DNA of 7,807 nt, taken from NCBI GenBank assembly GCA_011522905.1, contig WTIB01000070.1:1-7807 (forward strand), in the 5' to 3' direction. How positions within the stretch are numbered: the stretch's first letter is position 1; each line of letters opens with the position of its first letter. This document shows positions 1 through 5,899 of this stretch, piece after piece. Source of the DNA: Crocinitomicaceae bacterium. GTDB taxonomy: Bacteria; Bacteroidota; Bacteroidia; Flavobacteriales_D; Crocinitomicaceae. The notes under the pieces are model-generated. The model was given only the letters and a program-made list of their open reading frames with translations. It was not told where the DNA came from and did not search any database. Position numbers and translations under genes: made by a program.

Positions 1-1397
1 AAAACCCATTAGTTGAACAGTATTATGTAACACGATATATTGACCTTGTGAACACTTACTTTTCGTGTGATTCTATGCTTTATCTTCTAGATAGCATGGT
101 AAATGAGATCACCCCTGAGATGGCAGGCCAATGCGCAAAATGGGGCGGCTCCGTGTCAGGTTGGCAAGCTAACGTACAAGAACTTCGAGATTTTATAAAT
201 GCTCGTTGTCTTGCATTAGAACAAGGATTAATCGATTGTTACGATTTAAATGGCCCACATGCCACAACCTTTGATGTGGACCCTCCGAATTCAGGTGAAA
301 TTAAAGTCAATTCTGTATGGGCACCAACTTATCCATGGACAACAGAGTATTTTGGCGGGATTGAAACCTACCTAAAAGCAAAGGCAGCTCCAGGATTTAT
401 TTTTGACCATTGGGAGTATACCACAGGACCCTTAGGATCTCCTATTACTGAAGATACAAATTCCATAGTCATTAATGCTCCTGAAGATATTGTAGCCGTA
501 TTTATAATTGATGACCCAAACTTGGATACGGATGGTGATGGAATCACAGATCAAATTGAGGGAACTGTGGGCACAGACCCAACCAATCCTGATACTGATG
601 GAGATGGAGAAAATGACTCGATCGAGGTAGGTGATCCAAATAACCCAACTGATACTGATGGCGATGGCATTATAGATGCATTAGAATCAAGCAATAATGA
701 TCAAGATGGCGATGGTATAAATGATGAAGAAGATCCAGCAAATACGGACCCTTGTATTCCGGATCCGAATGCAGGTAATTGCGATCAGGATAATGATGGT
801 CTTACAAATGATGAAGAAAATGCTATTGGAACAGATCCAACAAATTCAGATACCGATGGAGATGGATACATCGATGGGCAGGAGAATAATGCGGGCACGG
901 ATCCTCTTGACCCTTGTGACCCAGACGATGTTTTACCAGAATGTAATATTGACAGTGATGGTGACGGAATCACCGATGCTCAGGAGGAAGTTTTAGGTAC
1001 TGATCCAAACGATCCTGACACTGATGGTGATGGCCTCACAGATGGAGCTGAATACAACAATGGAAGCGACCCACTAGATCCTTGTGATCCAGACGATAGT
1101 AGTCCAGATTGTGCTGAAGGCATTCATATTCCAACAGGTTTTTCACCAAATAACATTGGTCCCGAGGAAAATAATGCATACAGTATCATTATTGGGCAAG
1201 ATGTGGCTAGCTTTCAATTTAAAATCTTTGATAGATGGGGCAAAATCATGTTTGAATCCACTGTAAGAGGATTTGAATGGGATGGAACAAATAAAGGTCT
1301 AGATTGCAATGCTGGAGTATATCCTTACATTATGACCGCAACATATTTAGACGGCACATCTGAAACATTATCTGGTAATATCACTTTAATAAGATAA
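1..1397 (+). CDS. CotH-family exported protein with TSP3 calcium repeats and T9SS type-B sorting domain (5' truncated)
   Basis: This is the C-terminal part of a secreted CotH-like protein; the reading frame is open from base 3 to the window edge, so the true start and the kinase-like core are outside. Residue numbers here count from the GTG at 48. Residues before about 64 match the end of CotH domains: an RYxDLxNT segment, then RWGG-like KWGGS (31-35), a W near 39 and an LRDFI helix. Residues about 65-155 resemble a divergent InlB B-repeat beta domain (GFIFDHWEY). Residues 160-356 are thrombospondin type-3 repeats (DTDGDGxxD), which bind calcium. Residues 358-449 form a CHU_C/gliding-motility C-terminal domain (PTGFSPN, FDRWGK, WDGTNKG, GVYPYI), the type-B signal for the type IX secretion system. 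The protein is therefore expected at the cell surface or released. Family calls are firm; whether it phosphorylates proteins as CotH of spore formers does is unknown, because the catalytic region is missing here. Confidence 0.9.
   Translation, partial: NPLVEQYYVTRYIDLVNTYFSCDSMLYLLDSMVNEITPEMAGQCAKWGGSVSGWQANVQELRDFINARCLALEQGLIDCYDLNGPHATTFDVDPPNSGEIKVNSVWAPTYPWTTEYFGGIETYLKAKAAPGFIFDHWEYTTGPLGSPITEDTNSIVINAPEDIVAVFIIDDPNLDTDGDGITDQIEGTVGTDPTNPDTDGDGENDSIEVGDPNNPTDTDGDGIIDALESSNNDQDGDGINDEEDPANTDPCIPDPNAGNCDQDNDGLTNDEENAIGTDPTNSDTDGDGYIDGQENNAGTDPLDPCDPDDVLPECNIDSDGDGITDAQEEVLGTDPNDPDTDGDGLTDGAEYNNGSDPLDPCDPDDSSPDCAEGIHIPTGFSPNNIGPEENNAYSIIIGQDVASFQFKIFDRWGKIMFESTVRGFEWDGTNKGLDCNAGVYPYIMTATYLDGTSETLSGNITLIR
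525..1115 (+). repeat. Thrombospondin type-3 calcium-binding repeat tract
   Basis: This is a coding repeat inside the CotH-family gene. Units built on D-x-DGDGxxD recur at residues about 160, 182, 202, 219, 246, 268, 302 and 324 (numbered from base 48). The last two blocks, residues 246-300 and 301-356, are near-tandem copies of about 55 residues, both ending in DPLDPCDPDD followed by a second cysteine. Three CX8C pairs (236/245, 290/299, 346/355) punctuate the tract. Synonymous codons differ between the copies, so the duplication is not recent. In this repeat family the acidic residues bind calcium and make a stiff stalk between domains. Confidence 0.88.
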
Positions 1398-1398
1398 G

Positions 1399-2421
1399 AT
1401 GAAAAGGCTATTGTTTTTGTTTTTAATGCTTGATTTTTTAGCGGCTGCTCAAGATTTTCATTATTCTCAGTTAGATCAATCCCTTACGCTCATAAATCCG
1501 GCAACCACCTCTACATTTTCAGGTTTTGAACGCATCACACTTCAACATAGAAACCAATGGCTTGGTGCAGGAACTCAATTTATGACAAGCATGGGAATGG
1601 CTGAGTTTTCCATAGGTAAAATTGCCCGAAAAAAAAGTGCTTACTCGGGAGTAGGTGTTTACTTTATGAACGATGTTGGAGGAGACTCAAAATTTAGTAT
1701 TAAAACAGGAGGAGTTACAGCCAGTGGTGTTCTTCCCATTGCAAGAAGTCATACTATTTCAGCAGGAATACATGCCGCTTTTTCCAATAGATCCGCAGAT
1801 TTTTCTAGAATTTCATTCATGAATCAATGGAATGGTTCAACATTTGACCCGACCATTAATTCAGGAGAGAATAATGGAATTTCATCTTTTTCACATTTAG
1901 ATGCTGGAGTAGGAATCGCGTATGGTTTTAATAAGGAAAATGAAAACACGCTTTCCAGTAATGAAATGAGTTTTCAAGGTGGGTTTTCCGTGCAGCACTT
2001 GAACAAACCAAAGCTCAGATACAACTCATTGGTTGATGATAGGCTTTATATGAAATTCTGTTTTCATGCTAATGTGAGATATGGATTATCTCCTGAATCA
2101 AATTTAGAATTGAGTGCAGCACAATTCATTCAAGGAAGCCATTATGAAACCATCGCGGGTGTATTTTATCGACTAAAGACTAAAAATGCTTCTAGGGTGA
2201 CTTCACTTATGAGTAATCAATACTTTGTTTTTGGAACATATTTTCGAAGTGTGGGAACAGTCATACCTACTGTATACTTTGACCTTGGAGCTTTCAGTAT
2301 TGGAGTTTCTTATGATTATGAGTTTGGTCAGCTGTCAAGTATGTATAAGCAATCTGTTGAAGTAAGCCTTAAATTTAACTCAGGAAAAAAATCAATCTTT
2401 AGCAGCTCTAAGCTTCATTGA
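1399..2421 (+). CDS. PorP/SprF family type IX secretion system membrane protein
   Basis: This 340-residue protein is the usual size for the PorP/SprF family of outer-membrane beta-barrel proteins that work with the type IX secretion system. It has an N-terminal signal peptide (lysine/arginine, then a hydrophobic LLFLFLMLDFLAAA stretch, with likely cleavage near residue 17-18). The mature start carries the family signature: QDFHYSQLDQS, then LINPA, then RNQW at about residues 51-54. The rest alternates short aromatic and glycine-rich strands, as expected of an outer-membrane barrel. The ATG lies one base after the stop of the CotH-family gene, so the two are probably co-transcribed and translationally coupled. 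Members next to a type-B cargo gene are thought to help that cargo's secretion or surface attachment (SprF with SprB is the known example); that this one serves its neighbour is inference. It has no Shine-Dalgarno sequence, as is normal in this phylum. Its 3' end overlaps the convergent GH3 gene. Confidence 0.92.
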   Translation: MKRLLFLFLMLDFLAAAQDFHYSQLDQSLTLINPATTSTFSGFERITLQHRNQWLGAGTQFMTSMGMAEFSIGKIARKKSAYSGVGVYFMNDVGGDSKFSIKTGGVTASGVLPIARSHTISAGIHAAFSNRSADFSRISFMNQWNGSTFDPTINSGENNGISSFSHLDAGVGIAYGFNKENENTLSSNEMSFQGGFSVQHLNKPKLRYNSLVDDRLYMKFCFHANVRYGLSPESNLELSAAQFIQGSHYETIAGVFYRLKTKNASRVTSLMSNQYFVFGTYFRSVGTVIPTVYFDLGAFSIGVSYDYEFGQLSSMYKQSVEVSLKFNSGKKSIFSSSKLH

Positions 2422-3928
2422 TGAAATGCAACCATTTATTGGACTGCTCCGCGTTTAGTACTCGAGGCATTTTATTTTGAGATCCGACCTTACCAATACT
2501 CTCCATAAAATCGTAAAATGTTTTTGGTTCAAGTATTTTTATTTGAGGAGTAGCAAGGCTATATTTTCTTGCTGATTTGTAGTCATCATTTAAGCGACAG
2601 AGAACTTCGTCAAGGTATTTCATGATTTCTTGCGGATCTACTCCTAAATCTGAAGAACCTAAAAACCAACTGTGACATTGTTTTTCTGCATCGGCATATA
2701 TTGTGAATTCGGAAAATTGAATATCAAATTTATTACCCGTTTCTAAAAGTCCTTCATGGATATTGCCCAATGACAAGTGCTCACCACAAAGGCTTAAAAA
2801 TTGTCTAATTCTACCTGTAATTATAATTTCATACTCTTCGGTGTCAACAAATCGAACGAGGTCCCCTGTAAGATATCTCCATAATCCGGCATTTGTTGAT
2901 ATCACAAGTGCATAGTCCACACCTTCCTTTACTTGACTGACTGTATAAGCCTGAGCATTCGGTTTTATTTTTCCCGATTCGTCAAAATATTCAGAATTGA
3001 AAGGAATGAATTCAAAAAATATTCCATTATTCATCAATAATTTCATTCCTCGGCGAGAACCATCAAGCTGATATCCGAAATAGCCTTCACTTGCTAAATA
3101 GGTATCGAGAAGGTTTATCTTGTGTTTCGAAATACGATTGAGTCTTTCAAGGTATGGCTCCATAAAAACTCCACCATGGACATAAACATGCAAATTGGGC
3201 CAAATATCATGTATTGTATCCAACTGGTAATGATCTACGATTCGTTCCATAAGCATTAGGCACCAGCTTGGAATCCCAGCTATAATGCCAATATCCCATT
3301 TGGGTGCTCTTTGGACCATGACATCAAGCTTTTTATTCCAATCAGACATTCCACTGATACGTGGACCTGGTTTGGCAAAAGGGGAAATAATGAACGAGGT
3401 GTGTTTTTTAAGTATTCCACTTAAATCTCCTTCAACATGAGTCTCTTTGTAATTGAGTTTTGTAGAACCACCAACAGCGAGTAGGCTTGTGTTGAAAAAT
3501 GATTGAGGTAAATCCAATCCGTGTAGTAATGACAATTGTCTAATACTTGTTTTTTGAAATGAGCGTATCATTTCAACAGTTATTGGAATACGTTTACTCG
3601 GAGAACCCGTAGTTCCTGAGGACAGGGCATAATATTTTATACGACCACGCCAAGTATTGTCTTTCTCTCCCAATAATGAATATTTGAGCCATTTCTCATA
3701 AAATTCATCGTAGCTCGTAACGGGAACATTTTTTTGAAATTTTTTCAGCTGATTGGAGGTATTTAAAATCTCCTGAAATTCATGAGATATCCCAAATTTG
3801 GTAGATTTAGATTTAGACAGTAAATAGCTCAAAACCTCTAGCTGGTGCTTGTAACCCAATGTTTTTCTTGCGTTTTTTCTGTAGCTTAAGGCTGTTGTTG
3901 TCTTTAATAACCTTCCTATTAACGGCAT
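2408..3928 (-). CDS. GH3 auxin-responsive-promoter-family acyl-adenylating enzyme
   Basis: The protein has 506 residues, close to full length for bacterial GH3 proteins. These belong to the ANL (acyl-adenylate-forming) superfamily. In plants, GH3 enzymes activate a carboxylate with ATP and join it to an amino acid. Visible motifs are the phosphate-binding loop SSGTTGSPSKRIP (103-115), YLASEGYFG (277-285) around the adenine/AMP site, RYLTGD (351-356) with the Asp expected to hold the ribose, TGR (371-373) at the domain hinge, and a C-terminal QNKMPR (484-489) like the QxKxPR of plant enzymes. No signal peptide or membrane segment is seen, so it is cytoplasmic. The chosen ATG is preceded by a -7 type element about 29 bases upstream. 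It stands alone on its strand and its 3' end overlaps the PorP/SprF gene by 14 bases. The motifs suggest an active enzyme; the acid and amine substrates cannot be told from this sequence and there is no pathway neighbour to help. Confidence 0.9.
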   Translation of the reverse strand: MPLIGRLLKTTTALSYRKNARKTLGYKHQLEVLSYLLSKSKSTKFGISHEFQEILNTSNQLKKFQKNVPVTSYDEFYEKWLKYSLLGEKDNTWRGRIKYYALSSGTTGSPSKRIPITVEMIRSFQKTSIRQLSLLHGLDLPQSFFNTSLLAVGGSTKLNYKETHVEGDLSGILKKHTSFIISPFAKPGPRISGMSDWNKKLDVMVQRAPKWDIGIIAGIPSWCLMLMERIVDHYQLDTIHDIWPNLHVYVHGGVFMEPYLERLNRISKHKINLLDTYLASEGYFGYQLDGSRRGMKLLMNNGIFFEFIPFNSEYFDESGKIKPNAQAYTVSQVKEGVDYALVISTNAGLWRYLTGDLVRFVDTEEYEIIITGRIRQFLSLCGEHLSLGNIHEGLLETGNKFDIQFSEFTIYADAEKQCHSWFLGSSDLGVDPQEIMKYLDEVLCRLNDDYKSARKYSLATPQIKILEPKTFYDFMESIGKVGSQNKMPRVLNAEQSNKWLHFINEA

Positions 3929-3956
3929 TTATAGCTTGATGTATTGATTTTAAAGG

Positions 3957-3964
3957 CAAAAATA
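3957..3964 (-). promoter_or_regulatory. Bacteroidota -7 promoter element for the GH3 gene
   Basis: Read on the minus strand this is TATTTTTG, which fits the Bacteroidota primary sigma factor -7 consensus TAnnTTTG and is followed by CC. It ends 28 bases before the GH3 start codon, giving a short leader of roughly 20 bases. No good TTTG -33 element is present at the usual spacing, so the assignment rests on the -7 box and its position. It lies in one arm of the dyad at 3954-4012. Confidence 0.5.
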
Positions 3965-4001
3965 AAGATAAATATTCATCTTATTTTTCGATAGTTTATC
4001 T

Positions 4002-4009
4002 TAACTTTG
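4002..4009 (+). promoter_or_regulatory. Bacteroidota -7 promoter element for usp (and probably fbp-mfd)
   Basis: TAACTTTG matches the TAnnTTTG -7 consensus of Bacteroidota exactly and ends 17 bases before the usp ATG, implying a leader of only about 10 bases. The T-rich stretch near 3981-3988 sits where a -33 element would be but lacks a clear TTTG. No comparable element is seen before fbp or mfd, so this promoter may drive all three genes. Confidence 0.6.
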
Positions 4010-4026
4010 CCTCAAATTTAAAACCC

Positions 4027-4851
4027 ATGAGTGAAAAATCATTTATTGTCCCACATGACTTTACTCCTGTAGCTGACATTGCTCTAGAGCATGCCATAGC
4101 AACTGCTAAACCTTTAAATGCTGAAGTTCAATTGGTACATGTAGTATCTAAAGAAAATCAAATTCACGAGGCCAATCAAAAGCTCGATTCAATTGTTGAG
4201 AAATATGCTTCAAGTGGAGTGAAAATTGTTGCCAATGTTAGACTTGGTAATATTTTTGAAGATATTGGTGATTTTGCTTTAGAACATGAAGCTGAGCTCA
4301 TCTTTATGGGAACCCATGGTGCGCATGGTTGGCAACATGTAACAGGAAGTCATGCCTTAAAGGTAGTTACCAATTCTTCTGTTCCGTTTATCATCGTACA
4401 AGAAAAAGTGGTTAAGCCGACAGGATACGACTCGATTGTTGTTCCGATGGATTTAAATAAAGAAACCAAACAAAAACTGACCATTGTTTCAAGGTTGGCA
4501 AAATATTTTGGGTCAAAAGTGCATGTTGTCATTCCAGATGAAACTGATGACTTCTTGAAGCATCAGGTGAAATCAAACATTGTTTTCGCTAAAAGATTTT
4601 TCAAAGACCGTGGTGTTGATATGCAACACTCCATTATTTCGAGATCAGGTTTTGATAAGGAAGTGGTAAAATATGCAGTATCTGTAGATGCAGATTTGAT
4701 TGCCATTATGAATCTTAATAGAAACAGTTTCTTAAACGCACTTTCTTCAAATTACGAACAATACATCATTACTAATGATGCTTTAATACCTGCACTAATT
4801 GTAAATCCAGTTTACAAAGAAGGGTATGGCCAAAGTATTCTATTCAGCTAA
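4027..4851 (+). CDS. Tandem-domain universal stress protein (UspA family)
   Basis: This 274-residue cytoplasmic protein has two Usp (Rossmann-like alpha/beta) domains, about residues 1-127 and 133-262. The first has the conserved start SFIVPHDFTPVA with Asp11 at the nucleotide site, and the ATP-binding motif GTHG (95-98) followed by GS (107-108). The gap between these is one residue shorter than the classical G-2x-G-9x-G(S/T). The second begins SIVVPMDLN, but its matching loop reads NLNRNSF with no glycine motif, so it probably does not bind ATP and may serve in dimerisation. Usp proteins help cells endure starvation and other stress; the specific role here is unknown. The ATG has no Shine-Dalgarno sequence but sits just after a good -7 box. 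fbp follows after 42 bases with no obvious promoter or terminator, which suggests co-transcription. Confidence 0.92.
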   Translation: MSEKSFIVPHDFTPVADIALEHAIATAKPLNAEVQLVHVVSKENQIHEANQKLDSIVEKYASSGVKIVANVRLGNIFEDIGDFALEHEAELIFMGTHGAHGWQHVTGSHALKVVTNSSVPFIIVQEKVVKPTGYDSIVVPMDLNKETKQKLTIVSRLAKYFGSKVHVVIPDETDDFLKHQVKSNIVFAKRFFKDRGVDMQHSIISRSGFDKEVVKYAVSVDADLIAIMNLNRNSFLNALSSNYEQYIITNDALIPALIVNPVYKEGYGQSILFS

Positions 4852-4893
4852 AATTCTGAATTTCAGTTGAAGTGTTGTTCCAATAATCAATAA

Positions 4894-5898
4894 ATGGCTC
4901 AATATACAACGCTTAAAAACTTTTTAGCTTCGAACAATAATCGTTTTCTTGAACAGAATAACGAGGACCTTCAGAATGTTTTAAATGATTTGGCTGAAGC
5001 TAGTATTTCAGTGAGTAAGGATATTTCTCGTGCGGGCTTAATTGATGGTTTTTTGGGTGCGCAAGGAGGTCAAAATGTACAAGGAGAAGACCAGCAAAAG
5101 CTTGATGTAATTGCCGATAATGCCTTTATTGATGTTCTAGAAAAGGGAGGAGCTGTCTGCGGGGTGGCATCTGAAGAAAATGAGAATTTTGTGTCATTTA
5201 ATAACCCTAAATCACAATCCGGTAGTTATGTCGTTCTCTTTGATCCTTTAGATGGCTCAAGTAATATTGATGTCAATGTGTCCATTGGTACCATTTTTTC
5301 TATTTACAAACGAATTTCACCACTTAATGGGCCCGCTTGCATCGAAGACATGCTTCAAAAAGGAACCGAACAGGTCGCCGCTGGCTATACACTTTATGGT
5401 TCCTCAACAATGTTTGTTTACACTTCAGGTCAAGGAGTAAATGGCTTCACCCTTGAACCGAGCAAGGAAGAATTTTATCTTTCTCACCCGGACATGAAAA
5501 TGCCGGTTAAAGGAAGATATTATGCAATGAATGAGGGAAATATTAATGAATGCAATCCAAAGATTATAGATTACATCAAGTACTGTCAAAGTAGAGACAA
5601 TGATTATGGAAGTCCTTATTCAGGCAGATATATTGGATCATTAGTCGCAGATTTTCATAGAAATCTGATTAAAGGTGGAATCTATATATACCCCTGCACT
5701 AAAAATGCGCCTGAAGGAAGACTTAGGTTATTGTATGAGTGTAATCCTTTGGCATTTATATCTGAACAGGCAGGCGGATTATCAACTACAGGAACCCAAA
5801 GAATCATGGATATTCAACCTGAAAAATTACACCAAAGAGTTGCTTTTTTCACAGGGTCAAAGAATATGGTTGAAAAAGCAATGGGATTTTTGAAATGA
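4894..5898 (+). CDS. fbp: Class 1 fructose-1,6-bisphosphatase
   Basis: This enzyme hydrolyses fructose 1,6-bisphosphate to fructose 6-phosphate and phosphate in the cytoplasm, the committed step of gluconeogenesis. Its 334 residues match the normal class 1 length. The class signature is complete. SEENE has the metal-binding pair Glu94/Glu95. FDPLDGSSNID (116-126) provides Asp117 and Asp120. RYIGSLVADFHRNL (245-258) and GGIYIYPC (261-268) form the sugar-phosphate site. RLRLLYECNP supplies Glu282 as the last metal ligand, and EQAGG (291-295) follows. No key residue is missing, so it should be active. It lies 42 bases after usp and one base before mfd, so it is likely the middle gene of a three-gene transcription unit. 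The ATG gives the full expected N-terminus. Allosteric control by AMP is known for this class but cannot be judged here. Confidence 0.97.
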   Translation: MAQYTTLKNFLASNNNRFLEQNNEDLQNVLNDLAEASISVSKDISRAGLIDGFLGAQGGQNVQGEDQQKLDVIADNAFIDVLEKGGAVCGVASEENENFVSFNNPKSQSGSYVVLFDPLDGSSNIDVNVSIGTIFSIYKRISPLNGPACIEDMLQKGTEQVAAGYTLYGSSTMFVYTSGQGVNGFTLEPSKEEFYLSHPDMKMPVKGRYYAMNEGNINECNPKIIDYIKYCQSRDNDYGSPYSGRYIGSLVADFHRNLIKGGIYIYPCTKNAPEGRLRLLYECNPLAFISEQAGGLSTTGTQRIMDIQPEKLHQRVAFFTGSKNMVEKAMGFLK

Positions 5899-5899
5899 T

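Larger units (their letters stand above)
3954..4012. repeat. Imperfect dyad covering both divergent promoters
   Basis: Left arm 3954-3972 and right arm 3995-4012 are inverted copies. AGGCAAA (3954-3960) pairs with TTTGCCT (4006-4012), and AAGATAAA (3965-3972) pairs with TTTATCTT (3995-4002). The two matched blocks share nearly the same centre (about 3983) and are joined by unmatched stretches of four and three bases, with a 22-base central spacer. Each strand therefore reads TTTATCTT, a short gap, then TTTGCCT going outward toward its own gene. This may be a symmetric protein-binding region or a duplicated promoter core. Confidence 0.6.

Noticed and set aside
48..50. GTG as the start codon of the first protein
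   Set aside because: The frame stays open upstream to the window edge, and the residues before it fit the CotH-domain tail, so the gene is simply cut by the window.
785..973. Minus-strand reading frame opposite the TSP3 tract
   Set aside because: The Ser/Pro-rich product mirrors the repeat codons, and there is no promoter or start context.
721..996. Second plus-strand reading frame of 91 residues
   Set aside because: It lies wholly within the TSP3 repeats in another frame, and its Met/Ile/Gln-rich low-complexity product is a by-product of the GAT/GGT-rich codons.
525..1115. Repeat tract considered as a CRISPR-like or tandem DNA repeat array
   Set aside because: The repeats are in coding frame, irregular in length, differ at synonymous sites and have no spacer pattern; protein-level TSP3 repeats explain them.
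2401..2414. Short hairpin AGCT-CTA-AGCT near the convergent gene ends
   Set aside because: A four-base stem without a following U-tract is too weak to call a terminator.
4350..4532. Minus-strand reading frame of 60 residues inside usp
   Set aside because: It is a shadow of a well-supported gene and has no family features.
4856..4866. Small inverted repeat CTGA/TCAG between usp and fbp
   Set aside because: The four-base stem with a three-base loop is expected by chance and has no U-tract, so there is no support for a terminator or attenuator.
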